Both the position numbers and the translations under genes were made by a program. From assembly GCA_050250815.1 (NCBI GenBank), contig JBFWNY010000061.1, positions 1 to 12,076 of the forward strand: 12,076 nt of DNA, written 5' to 3'. Below, piece after piece: positions 1 to 8,272 of the stretch (position 1 is its first letter; each line of letters begins with the position of its first letter). The notes under the pieces are model-generated. The model did no database searches and had not been told where the DNA came from. It was given only the letters and a program-made list of their open reading frames with translations. The stretch is from JAEUMD01 sp050250815 (GTDB lineage Bacteria; Pseudomonadota; Alphaproteobacteria; Rhizobiales; Hyphomicrobiaceae).

Positions 1-325
1 TACCAAGATGCGATGAGGGAGAGCCTGCGGACTCTAAAGTTGGAGCCCGTGGCGGACGCGAAGGCCGAAAGACGCAACTTGGGTACGGTGGTGCAGTGGT
101 CCCGGACGGGGCTGCACATTGGAGCACCACCGGCAAGCCGACGGCGGCGGTCACACGACGCAATTCGCAAAGAAGACCCCCAAGCGCCGAGTGATCAGCG
201 TCGGGATGCCGGACACGTTGAAGGCAGCGTCGGATGATTCGCGGGGGCGGGTCCAGGGGGCTGTGAAATGCCAGTTGAAAGCGTGTGGAGCGAGCGCCGA
301 AACGCGAGAGGACAAGGTGCCCCTG
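1..325. other. Left-edge stretch with no supportable gene
   Basis: I see no gene here that I can defend. One plus-strand frame is open from the window edge to a stop at 235-237, so it could be the 3' tail of a gene lying mostly outside the window. Its translation is Arg-rich and resembles no family I know. A 62-codon minus-strand frame at 151-339 overlaps the end of the MarR gene and has no recognisable motif. In DNA this GC-rich, chance open frames of this size are common. I see no tRNA-like fold, no long repeat and no obvious terminator behind the MarR gene. Confidence 0.4.
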
Positions 326-904
326 TCAGGCGCCGCCATCCGACTTGTCGGAACTCGGAGGGTCGACCTTGAACGCCGTTACGATGTCGGACAGGCTGGT
401 CAGAAGGCGATCGCGATCGTCGCTGGACAGCATGGCGACCACGGCCTCGTCGACGGCGACGGCGAGTGGGACCACCTCTGCCATGACACGCCGTCCTTCG
501 TCGGTGAGCCGCACGGCATACGCACGAGCATCCTCACGCGTCCGCCGCCGCTGCAGCAGCCCCTTCTTGAGCATCCGCCGCACGATGTCGGCAAGAGTAG
601 AGCGGTCGATCCCGGTCTTTTCGACCAAGTGCGTCTGGCTGAGGCCCTCGTAGTTCCCAACTGTTGCCAGCACGGCGAACTGACGAGGCGTGAGATCGTG
701 GGCGCCCACAGTACTCTGAAAAATGTCGGCTGCGCACTGTCCCGCCCGATGCAGCATGTGAATGGGCGAACGCTCAAGTTCTACCGCCGGCGTGTTCGCC
801 GCGGTTCCACCCTTCGACCTGACAGGCTTTTTCTTTTTCATGGCCACGGATGGGGCCTCGCCTCGCACGGGATTGTGAATCATCTCGGGCTGCACAGCGT
901 TCAA
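326..904 (-). CDS. MarR-family transcriptional regulator
   Basis: This is a 192-residue winged-helix DNA-binding protein of the MarR family. Such proteins are dimeric repressors or activators, often released from DNA by small phenolic ligands or oxidants. The core begins near residue 45. LTPRQFAVLATVG (71-83) enters the wHTH, GLSQTHLVEKTGIDRSTLADIV (87-108) is the helix-turn-helix, and the RRRTREDARAYAVRLTDEGR stretch (119-138) is the wing with the family DxR and LTDEG signatures. A basic N-terminal tail (KKKKPVRSK) precedes the core. There is one cysteine, C57, in the first core helix; I cannot say whether it is a redox sensor. The start is uncertain: 904 is TTG, while in-frame ATGs at 883 and 841 keep the whole domain and none has a well-spaced ribosome site. 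The gene stands alone, 190 bases beyond the YciB pair. An inverted repeat at 948-978 may be its own operator. The ligand and targets are unknown. Confidence 0.88.
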   Translation of the reverse strand: MNAVQPEMIHNPVRGEAPSVAMKKKKPVRSKGGTAANTPAVELERSPIHMLHRAGQCAADIFQSTVGAHDLTPRQFAVLATVGNYEGLSQTHLVEKTGIDRSTLADIVRRMLKKGLLQRRRTREDARAYAVRLTDEGRRVMAEVVPLAVAVDEAVVAMLSSDDRDRLLTSLSDIVTAFKVDPPSSDKSDGGA

Positions 905-947
905 CCCACCTGGCGAGGAAATACGATTGGACTGTTTGCGTCCAGCG

Positions 948-978
948 TAAAGGTTTCGTCATATGAAGAAAACCTTTA
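948..978. promoter_or_regulatory. Nested inverted repeat, candidate MarR operator
   Basis: A perfect 9-base inverted repeat, TAAAGGTTT (948-956) and AAACCTTTA (970-978), flanks a 13-base spacer. Inside it lies a second, almost perfect palindrome at 954-971 (16 of 18 bases pair) centred on TCATATGA. The element is 44 to 74 bases upstream of the annotated MarR start. MarR proteins typically bind palindromes in their own promoters, so autoregulation is the simplest reading. It does not look like a terminator for the upstream yciB gene: it is over 100 bases beyond that stop and no T-run follows on the minus strand. The link to this MarR protein is inference. Confidence 0.55.
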
Positions 979-1094
979 GTCGGATGTTGAAATAAAACGC
1001 GGAAATCGTGCTGAAATGCAGGTGTACGTAGCTTTCGTGATCCAATCGTCCGTGCAGCCGCATGTCGCGTTTCTGCAGAGTTGAGAGGCGTTTC

Positions 1095-1706
1095 TCAGTC
1101 GCTGTCGCGCACAGTATCGGATGGCGCGACGTCCTCGAGCTGGTGAGCGCGGATAAGTCCGAGTTGGGCGATAGCAAATACCATCGTCAACGGCATGATC
1201 CCGAACGTCTTGAAGGCAACCCACGTGTCGGTCGAGAAATTTCGCCAGACGATTTCGTTCAGCACGGCAAGCAGAACGAAGAACAGGGCCCAGCGGAACG
1301 TCAGCTTCCGCCAGCCGTCATCGTCAATCAGGAACGCGTCGGCAAAGATGTGACGCAGGAGAGAGTGGCCGAATGCCAATCCGCCGAACAGAATGGTTGC
1401 GAAAAGCGAATTGACGATGGTCGGCTTCATTTTGATGAACAGGTCATTTTGCAGCCAGATCGTCAATCCGCCGAACACGAAAACGAAAACGGCAGTGACG
1501 AGCGGCATGATGGCAATCTTGCCGAACAATAAACGGGACGCGACGAGCGAAACGACGGTGGCGGCCATGAAGGCCTGGGTCGCGACGAAAATTCCGGCAA
1601 CGGAATTGGTAATGAAGAATACAGCGAGCGGACCAATCTCGAGGGCGAGCTTGAGGACCTGCATCAGGCCCGAACCGGGTTCGGGCTTGTCGGTGTTGGC
1701 GGTCAT
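1095..1706 (-). CDS. yciB: YciB/IspZ-family inner-membrane protein (first of a tandem pair)
   Basis: This is a 203-residue integral inner-membrane protein of the YciB family, also named IspZ or intracellular septation protein A. The family is linked to cell division and envelope upkeep, but its biochemical activity is unsettled. About five hydrophobic segments are visible, near residues 24-40, 46-60, 67-85, 98-113 and 136-152, with a further one near 165-185. Family signatures are all present: KMKPTIVNSLF (92-102), NEIVWRNFSTDTWVAFKTFGIMPLT in two parts (150-161 and 162-174), and the GW of the DDDGW turn (131-132). Length is close to the usual 180-200 residues. The ATG has a GGGAAGG ribosome site 8 bases upstream. 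It is the last gene of the leftward run, 90 bases after a second YciB-like gene, and is the more canonical of the two, so it probably keeps the ancestral role. Confidence 0.92.
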   Translation of the reverse strand: MTANTDKPEPGSGLMQVLKLALEIGPLAVFFITNSVAGIFVATQAFMAATVVSLVASRLLFGKIAIMPLVTAVFVFVFGGLTIWLQNDLFIKMKPTIVNSLFATILFGGLAFGHSLLRHIFADAFLIDDDGWRKLTFRWALFFVLLAVLNEIVWRNFSTDTWVAFKTFGIMPLTMVFAIAQLGLIRAHQLEDVAPSDTVRDSD

Positions 1707-1733
1707 CGCGGCAACCTTCCCGGTTACTTGCCG

Positions 1734-1749
1734 TGCCGATGGTTCGGCA
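1734..1749. repeat. Small perfect hairpin between the two yciB genes
   Basis: TGCCGA (1734-1739) and TCGGCA (1744-1749) form a 6-base-pair stem around a 4-base loop in the 90-base gap between the two YciB-like genes. No T-run follows on the minus strand, so it is not a standard intrinsic terminator. It could be an mRNA-stabilising or processing hairpin that separates expression of the two genes. A chance occurrence in GC-rich DNA is also possible. Confidence 0.3.
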
Positions 1750-1796
1750 GGTCGTGGGGACTTCTCGTGGGCGGAGCCGTGGTGAAAGGCCGGTCC

Positions 1797-2576
1797 TCAG
1801 AACTGCCGCGCGGGGCCAGGGCGCCGCGAGCCGCTTGTGCGGGGGTCGACAAAGGCCTGAGCGAACTCGGCGACACCAGGCCTCGGTCCGGGAGCGGCCG
1901 GAATCGCGGTTGCCGCTGTGGCGGCGGCCGCGGCGGTCGTGCCACCGGCGGCCGACGCCTCCTCGGGTTCGGCGATCCTGTAGCGCTGCATGAGGCGCGT
2001 GAGAAACCATGCGTAGGCACCTGAAAGCGGCATGATCAGCGCGATCTTGAAAAGGATCCACACGTTAACGCCGTCCATCTGATAACCGAGGATATTGTAG
2101 ATGGCGTCGTCTTTGAAGGTCAGCCGCACAAGCTCGTTGGCCACCGCCGTAAAGACGAAGAACCAGGCAAAGCTCCACGTAAATCGATCCCAGCCCTCTT
2201 TCGTGTAGTGGAATGTCTTTTCGAACACGTACTTGAAGAAGTTTCGGTTCATCCAAAGGCCGACGAAGAGGAATATTGCGAACATCGCATTGAAGATTGT
2301 GACCTTGATCTGCACCCACATCGGATCATGCGTGATGATCGTCAGCGCGCCGAAGGCAAGCGTCACGCTGGACGCGATGAGAGGGAATGCAGGCAGCCGC
2401 TTGAGCACGATCCGCATCGCAACGATGGCGATCACCGTGGTGATCAGCAGTGCCCACGTGCCCGCCGTGATCCCGTAGGCCGCGTTGACGATGAACATGG
2501 TGACGAGTGGTCCGAACTCGCTAAGGATGTTCACAGTCTGTTCGGCGTTGAACGGATAGAGCTTCTTCAGATTCAT
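1797..2576 (-). CDS. Second YciB/IspZ-like membrane protein with Ala/Pro-rich tail
   Basis: This 259-residue protein is a diverged paralogue of the YciB-type protein encoded just downstream. The membrane core (about residues 20-195) aligns segment by segment: EFGPLVTMFIVNAAYGI (20-36), a KVTIFNAMFAIFLFVGLW stretch (91-108), EGWDRFTWSFAWFFVF (127-142), NELVRLTF (147-154) and a WILFKIALIMPLSGAYAWF helix (173-191). Two usual family residues differ: the Pro of KPT is Val92, and the Trp of NExVW is Arg151. Residues 203-259 are an added tail rich in Ala and Pro that looks disordered. I chose the ATG at 2576 because similarity to the family starts there; longer in-frame versions would run into ftsY. 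The ribosome site is weak. It lies 61 bases after ftsY and 90 bases before the canonical yciB, on one strand, so co-transcription is likely. Its separate role is unknown. Confidence 0.87.
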   Translation of the reverse strand: MNLKKLYPFNAEQTVNILSEFGPLVTMFIVNAAYGITAGTWALLITTVIAIVAMRIVLKRLPAFPLIASSVTLAFGALTIITHDPMWVQIKVTIFNAMFAIFLFVGLWMNRNFFKYVFEKTFHYTKEGWDRFTWSFAWFFVFTAVANELVRLTFKDDAIYNILGYQMDGVNVWILFKIALIMPLSGAYAWFLTRLMQRYRIAEPEEASAAGGTTAAAAATAATAIPAAPGPRPGVAEFAQAFVDPRTSGSRRPGPARQF

Positions 2577-2637
2577 GTGCGCCCGTTCTCTTTCACTGTC
2601 CGTCTCACGGTCTGGATTATCTCTTTGCAATCCAGTT

Positions 2638-3821
<1,184 letters not shown>

Positions 3822-3825
<4 letters not shown>

Positions 3826-5180
3826 GGTCGATCTCCAGAGACGCATTCGACAGCGCTCAACCGCTCGCCGTCATGCCCCCCGATGGCAGCCATGACGACC
3901 GTGCCGACGGGTGCCGGCGTCGCAAGATTTACCTCCGCGAATTGCGGTGTGCGGCCCAGAGTGGCGCGCTCCATCAGAACCGGCGCGGTCGTGCCCACCT
4001 GTGCCGACAGGTAGCGGGACAGCGCCGCGTCGGCCACGGCGCGCAGACGCTGTGCGCGTTCCTTCACGGTGCGGCGGTCGACCTGCGGCATGCGTGCGGC
4101 CGGTGTTCCCGGACGTGGCGAATAGGGAAAGACGTGGACGAACGACAGGCCGCACTCGTCGATGACGGAGGCGGTCGCATCGAACAGCTCCTCCGTTTCG
4201 GTCGGGAAGCCCGCGATGAGGTCGGCGCCGAAGGCGATGTCCGGGCGCAGGGCACGCGCCTCCTCGCAAAAGCGGACGGCGTCGGCACGCACATGGCGGC
4301 GCTTCATACGCTTCAGGATGAGGTCGGAGCCAGACTGCATGGACAGGTGCAGGTGCGGCATCAGCCGCTCCTCCTCTCCCAGGGCACGCATCAGCTCGCC
4401 GTCGGCCTCGACCTGATCGATCGAGGAGAGCCGGAGACGCGCTAATCCCGGCACCGCCCTGAGGATCTGGCGCACGAGCCGGCCAAGTTTGGGTGCCCCC
4501 GGCAGATCGTGGCCCCACGAAGTTATGTCGACGCCGGTGAGCACGATCTCAGCGAACCCCCTGTCGTCGACCAGACGCCTGATTTCACGCACGACGTCGC
4601 CAGCGGGTACCGATCGAGACGGGCCGCGCCCAAACGGAATGACGCAGAACGTACAGCGGTGGTCACAGCCGTTCTGAACCTGGACATAGGCGCGCGCCCG
4701 GCTGCCAATACCGTCGATCATGTGAGCGGCGGTCTCACGCACGCTCATGATGTCGTTGACGGAGACGCGCGGCAGATGGTCGACGGCGAGCGCGCGGAAA
4801 GTCTCGGCCTGCAGCTTCTCCGCGTTGCCGACCACGTGGTCGACCGCTTCCATATTGGCGAACCTCTCCGGCTCGATCTGCGCGGCGCAGCCGGTCACGA
4901 TGATGCGCACGCCGGGGCGCTCGCGGCGCAGCCGGCGGATCGTCTGGCCAGCCTGCCGGATGGCCTCCTGGGTGACAGCGCATGTATTGACGATCACGGC
5001 ATCGGACAGTCCGGCCGCGATGGCGTTGCGCTTCATGACCTCCGACTCGTAGGCATTGAGCCGGCAGCCCAGCGTGATGACCTGAGGACCAGCCGTCTCC
5101 GGTGTGGGGACATGCAGTTCCCGGTTCGCGGCCTCGCCAGGAGGCTCGCATCCTCGCGTGTCTGAAACGTCGTCGCGCAT
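3822..5180 (-). CDS. mtaB: tRNA t6A37 methylthiotransferase MtaB
   Basis: This is a 452-residue radical SAM methylthiotransferase. MtaB adds a methylthio group to N6-threonylcarbamoyladenosine at position 37 of ANN-decoding tRNAs, giving ms2t6A. The N-terminal UPF0004 domain carries the three cysteines of the auxiliary 4Fe-4S cluster: C39 (TLGCRLN), C67 (NTCAVT) and C98 (TGCAAQ). The radical SAM cluster motif CX3CX2C is C172, C176, C179 (CDHRCTFC). VLTGVDITSWG, SSIDQVEAD, HLSMQSGSD and FGADLIAGFPTET follow in family order. The C-terminal part (about 385-452) is in the TRAM-like position. TGVDI and the sequence after the cluster favour MtaB over MiaB or RimO. The ATG at 5180 has only a weak ribosome site; dapF ends 34 bases upstream, so coupling to dapF translation is plausible. 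Its stop overlaps the ftsY start. Confidence 0.94.
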
Positions 5181-5214
5181 ATTCTCAGGAACAGCTTTCG
5201 TCTCGTTTCCGGGG

Positions 5215-6081
5215 TCAGGCCGGCAGAGGGGTGAGACCGTCGCGCTTCAAGGCGCCGCGGAATTCAAGCGTCGCCGGCCCGGTCATGAGGATGCGGTTGT
5301 CAGGCGTCCAGGTGATGACGAGGTCGCCGCCGGGAAGATGCACGCGAACCGTACGCTCGGTCATCTTCTTGCGCATCGCGCAGATGGCAGCGGCGCAGGC
5401 CGCGGTACCGCAAGCCTTGGTCAGACCGGCCCCACGCTCCCAGGTGCGAATCTTCAGCGCCTTGGGAGACAGAACCTGCGCCACGGTGATGTTGGCGCGC
5501 TCGGGAAAGATCGGATGGTTCTCGAGCAGCGGCCCGATCCGCTCCAGTTCGATCGCCGCCACGTCGTCAACCCAGAACACGGCGTGCGGGTTGCCGACGT
5601 TGACGACCGCGGGGGAGTGAAGGATCGGTCTGTCGATCGGGCCGGCTTGCAGCTCGATCTGCCGCGTATCGTGAAAGGGCTCCGCGAGCGGGATCTCGTC
5701 CCAGCGGAAGCGCGGCTCGCCCATGTCCACCGTGATGTTGTCGATCGTCTTGACGCTGGCCGACAGGTCGCCCGCCGGGGTCTCGATGGCGATTTCGCCG
5801 CTGCCCTTTTCCTGTGCGACCAGGAATGCGACACAGCGGGTGGCATTGCCGCACGCGCCGACCTCCGAACCGTCGGCGTTGAGGATGCGCATGCGCACGT
5901 CGGCGCGGCGCGACGGCTCCAGCACGATCACCTGATCGCATCCGATTCCGCGCTCGCGGTCGGCCAGATGCACCGCTTCCTCCGCTTCGATGCGCACGGG
6001 CGCGGCGCGCCCGTCGACCACGACAAAGTCGTTGCCGAGGCCGTTCATCTTGACGAAGGGAATGGTGGTGGGTGGCGTCAT
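5215..6081 (-). CDS. dapF: Diaminopimelate epimerase
   Basis: DapF converts LL-diaminopimelate to meso-diaminopimelate, the last step before lysine formation and the direct source of the meso-DAP in peptidoglycan. The 288-residue product has the usual length and the two-fold pseudo-symmetric pattern. The catalytic cysteine pair is present: C77 in EVGACGNATRC and C224 in TKACGTAA. KMNGLGNDFVVVD (11-23) is the N-terminal substrate-binding signature, NVGNPHAVFWVDD (161-173) the mid-protein one, and WERGAGLT (214-221) precedes the second cysteine. The reading frame is open much further upstream, but the family N-terminus (IPFVKMNGLGN) starts just after the ATG at 6081, so the 94-codon extension is rejected. 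No ribosome site precedes this ATG, and a -10-like TATATG lies 5 bases before it, suggesting a leaderless message. It heads the run dapF-mtaB-ftsY-yciB. Confidence 0.96.
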   Translation of the reverse strand: MTPPTTIPFVKMNGLGNDFVVVDGRAAPVRIEAEEAVHLADRERGIGCDQVIVLEPSRRADVRMRILNADGSEVGACGNATRCVAFLVAQEKGSGEIAIETPAGDLSASVKTIDNITVDMGEPRFRWDEIPLAEPFHDTRQIELQAGPIDRPILHSPAVVNVGNPHAVFWVDDVAAIELERIGPLLENHPIFPERANITVAQVLSPKALKIRTWERGAGLTKACGTAACAAAICAMRKKMTERTVRVHLPGGDLVITWTPDNRILMTGPATLEFRGALKRDGLTPLPA

Positions 6082-6086
6082 GCGCC

Positions 6087-6116
6087 CATATATGGCGAGG
6101 ACCTTGGAAAACACAA
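6087..6116 (-). promoter_or_regulatory. Candidate dapF promoter, placed for a leaderless transcript
   Basis: Read on the minus strand, TTGTGT (6116-6111) and TATATG (6092-6087) are separated by 18 bases. The second hexamer matches four of six bases of the sigma-70 -10 box, the first three of six of the -35 box. The -10 ends only 5 bases before the dapF ATG, so transcription would begin at or within a base or two of the start codon. The missing ribosome site agrees with that. Base matches alone are weak evidence. Confidence 0.4.
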
Positions 6117-6178
6117 TTCGCAATCGGGCGGCCTTCCGGGACCTCCGCCAGGCGGCTGTCCGAGTGTGGCGCGCGGGA

Positions 6179-6194
6179 CCGAGGGGCGCCTCGG
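6179..6194 (+). repeat. GC-rich hairpin in the leader of the methyltransferase gene
   Basis: CCGAGG (6179-6184) and CCTCGG (6189-6194) form a perfect 6-base-pair stem with a GGCG loop, 31 bases before the methyltransferase ATG. A second palindrome, CCGCC-A-GGCGG, lies at 6145-6155. The elements sit in the 144-base divergent gap with dapF. They could be a leader hairpin or protein-binding sites, or simply a result of high GC. There is no T-run. Confidence 0.3.
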
Positions 6195-6225
6195 CAACGA
6201 AAAGCTCAAGCCGGTGGGGGCCATC

Positions 6226-6831
6226 ATGTCGCATCAGCGCAACACGGGCGAAGACCTCGCGCAACACGATGCCGGCTGCGCCTCCCGTTGGGTCACGCGG
6301 TTCATTGAAGGCGTTCCCCGAGACGGCACGCTGCTGGACGTCGCCTGCGGCAAGGGGCGACACATGCGGCTGGGGCTGGCGATGGGCCTGCGTGTGGTGG
6401 GCGTCGATCGAGATCTGTCAGGCGTCGCCGATCTGCTCGGCGAGCCCAGGGCGGAATGCGTCGAGGCCGATCTGGAGTCGGGCGCACCCTTCCCGCTGAC
6501 GGGCCGAACCTTCGACGCGGTGGTCGTAACGAACTATCTGTGGCGGCCGATCATGGACGCGATCCTCGACGCCGTGTCGGAGGGCGGCTTGCTGATCTAC
6601 GAGACTTTTGCCGCCGGGCAGGAGCGTCTCGGGCGCCCCAAGCGGGCCGAGTTCCTGCTGCAGCCCGGGGAGCTGATCCGCATCGTGGTTGCGGATGGGC
6701 GTCTCATCCCACTGGCCTACGAACATGTTCGGCTGTCTGGCCCGGATCGCATCGTCCAGCGCATCGCGGCCGCTGGTCCGAGACATCCCTGGGCGGCGAT
6801 GCCGCCTCCCGGCACGGCGGCGACGGGATGA
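6226..6831 (+). CDS. Class I SAM-dependent methyltransferase
   Basis: This is a 201-residue Rossmann-fold methyltransferase of the small TehB/UbiE-like class. Motif I is LLDVACGKGRHMRLGLA (36-52), binding S-adenosylmethionine. D61 in VVGVDRD ends strand 2 and would hold the ribose hydroxyls. FDAVVVTNYLWRPIM (96-110) is motif IV, and GGLLIYETFAAGQERLGRPK (120-139) follows the last core strands. FLLQPGELIRIV (143-154) is typical of this tellurite-resistance-like group. The open frame extends far upstream antisense to dapF, but the domain and a GGTGGGGG ribosome site 6 bases before the ATG set the start at 6226. The substrate cannot be told from sequence. It is divergent from dapF and 100 bases ahead of the sugar dehydrogenase, with an inverted repeat between, so a shared transcript is uncertain. 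Confidence 0.88.
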   Translation: MSHQRNTGEDLAQHDAGCASRWVTRFIEGVPRDGTLLDVACGKGRHMRLGLAMGLRVVGVDRDLSGVADLLGEPRAECVEADLESGAPFPLTGRTFDAVVVTNYLWRPIMDAILDAVSEGGLLIYETFAAGQERLGRPKRAEFLLQPGELIRIVVADGRLIPLAYEHVRLSGPDRIVQRIAAAGPRHPWAAMPPPGTAATG

Positions 6832-6847
6832 CATGCCGGTCCGTCAG

Positions 6848-6867
6848 ACCCATATGCCCGTATGGGT
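6848..6867. repeat. Perfect 7-base inverted repeat upstream of the sugar dehydrogenase
   Basis: ACCCATA (6848-6854) and TATGGGT (6861-6867) are exact reverse complements around a 6-base spacer. The element begins 16 bases after the methyltransferase stop and ends 64 bases before the sugar dehydrogenase ATG. No T-run follows on the plus strand, so a regulator-binding site or mRNA hairpin fits better than an intrinsic terminator. No protein can be assigned to it. Confidence 0.4.
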
Positions 6868-6931
6868 GAGGAGCGGCGATGCGCTCGGGGCGAGCCATGT
6901 CCGCTGCCAAATGCGCCAGAAGGGACTTTAA

Positions 6932-8137
6932 ATGAACAGGACCGAAGGGCGGTCGATTGCTGCCCGTCTGCCGTGGCGGCACATCGCCAAGCCCGGGGTC
7001 GCTCTTGCCGCCGTGCTCGCCGTGCTGAGTTTCTATTTCGGGTTGCCTCAGACGGCAGGAGCCGGGCAGACGGACGCGCCGGAAGCACCCAAGACGGCGA
7101 TTGCAGTGACCGAGATCGGCAAGGGTCTCGCCAACCCCTGGGGGCTGCAATTCCTGCCCGATGGCCGCATGCTGGTGAGCGAACGGGCCGGCAAGCTGCG
7201 CATCGTGACGCCGGACGGGAAGGTTTCCGCGCCCTTGGCCGGCGTGCCCCAGGTTGCCGCGCGTGGGCAGGGCGGCCTTCTCGACGTGAGGCTGGCACCG
7301 GACTTTGCCTCCTCCTCGATGCTCTACCTTTCCTTCTCCGAGCCCAGAGGCAACGGGGAGAGCGGCACCGCCGCTGCGCGCGCGTATCTGACGCTCGACA
7401 AATCTGGCAATGGCCGCCTTGACGATGTGAAGGTGATCTTCCGTCAGAACCCCGCGCGTGACACCGCCCATCATTTCGGCTCGCGCATCGTGCCGGCCGC
7501 CGACGGCTCGCTGTTCGTTACGACGGGCGATCGCGGCGCGGGCAATCTGGCTCAGGATCCGGCCACGACCATCGGCAAAGTCATCCGCATCATGCCCGAC
7601 GGCACACCGGCCGCGGGCAATCCGCGCAAGCCCGGCTGGGCACCGGAGGTCTACTCGATCGGTCACCGCAACATTCAGGGCGCAGCGATCGATCCGGCCA
7701 CCGGGCGGTTGTGGACGGTCGAACACGGCGCGCGCGGCGGCGACGAACTGAACCATCCCGAGGCGGGCAAGAATTACGGTTGGCCGGTGATCAGCTACGG
7801 CCGCAACTACAACATGACGCGCATCGGTGTCGGCACGAGCCAGGAAGGCATGGAACAGCCGGTCTATTTCTGGGACCCGTCGATCGCGACTTCCGGTCTC
7901 GCCATCTACGACGGCGCTCTGTTTCCATCCTGGAAGGGCAACATCCTGGTCGGCGGGCTTGTCGGCGCGCGCCTGTCTCGTCTGGTCATGAAAGATGGCG
8001 CCGTCGTCGCCGAGGAAGTGCTGCTGGCGGATCGCGGCGACCGCATCCGCGACGTGCGCGTTGGCCCGGACGGGGCCGTATATCTACTGGTCGATGAGTC
8101 GAACGGTGCAATCCTCAAACTGACGCCTGCGTCGTGA
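6932..8137 (+). CDS. PQQ-dependent aldose sugar dehydrogenase, membrane-anchored
   Basis: This 401-residue protein belongs to the soluble glucose/sorbosone dehydrogenase family (Asd/YliI type), six-bladed beta-propellers that use PQQ and calcium to oxidise aldoses in the periplasm. Residues 23-45 form a hydrophobic N-terminal segment (GVALAAVLAVLSFYFG core) that is either an uncleaved anchor or a signal peptide ending near AGA. Family motifs run in order: LANPWGLQFLPDGRMLVSER in the first blade (66-85), GQGGLLDVRLAPDF (112-125), HHFGSRI (180-186) with the histidine expected to act as general base, TTGDRG (197-202), YSIGHRNIQG (241-250) with Arg/Asn of the cofactor site, VEHGARGGDELN (263-274), NYGWPVISYG (281-290), and the closing RIRDVRVGPDGAVYLLVDESNG (in the last 40 residues). 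An AGAAGG ribosome site precedes the ATG. No pqq biosynthesis gene is in the window. The true sugar substrate is unknown. Confidence 0.92.
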   Translation: MNRTEGRSIAARLPWRHIAKPGVALAAVLAVLSFYFGLPQTAGAGQTDAPEAPKTAIAVTEIGKGLANPWGLQFLPDGRMLVSERAGKLRIVTPDGKVSAPLAGVPQVAARGQGGLLDVRLAPDFASSSMLYLSFSEPRGNGESGTAAARAYLTLDKSGNGRLDDVKVIFRQNPARDTAHHFGSRIVPAADGSLFVTTGDRGAGNLAQDPATTIGKVIRIMPDGTPAAGNPRKPGWAPEVYSIGHRNIQGAAIDPATGRLWTVEHGARGGDELNHPEAGKNYGWPVISYGRNYNMTRIGVGTSQEGMEQPVYFWDPSIATSGLAIYDGALFPSWKGNILVGGLVGARLSRLVMKDGAVVAEEVLLADRGDRIRDVRVGPDGAVYLLVDESNGAILKLTPAS

Positions 8138-8158
8138 CGCCGGTGCGCCAGGCCAACG

Positions 8159-8184
8159 CAGCGACTGCTCTGTCGCTGTTGTCA
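8159..8184 (+). terminator. Probable intrinsic terminator after the sugar dehydrogenase
   Basis: CAGCGAC (8159-8165) and GTCGCTG (8172-8178) make a perfect 7-base-pair stem with a 6-base loop, 21 bases after the stop codon. TTGTCAGTTTG follows, which is only moderately T-rich. Position and stem quality support termination; the weak U-tract lowers confidence. It would separate the sugar dehydrogenase from the DUF2189/radical SAM pair. Confidence 0.5.
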
Positions 8185-8272
8185 GTTTGCCGGGTGTCCG
8201 ACATGATGCCGAAAAATGTCGCAACCAGTGTCGCGACGGTGCGCGGCGGGCAATCGGTACCGGGAGGTGAGG

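Noticed and set aside
119..979. Plus-strand open frame of 286 codons opposite the MarR gene
   Set aside because: It is antisense to a clear winged-helix gene and its sequence has no recognisable domain.
1082..1097. TGAGA/TCTCA hairpin at the yciB stop codon as terminator
   Set aside because: The stem is only 5 pairs and includes the stop codon, and no T-run follows on the minus strand.
5104..6225. Long plus-strand open frame upstream of and in frame with the methyltransferase
   Set aside because: It runs antisense through dapF and the start of mtaB, both of which have complete catalytic motifs. The methyltransferase domain starts at 6226 with its own ribosome site.
6082..6363. 94-codon N-terminal extension of dapF
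   Set aside because: It overlaps the divergent methyltransferase gene and lies before the normal DapF N-terminus.
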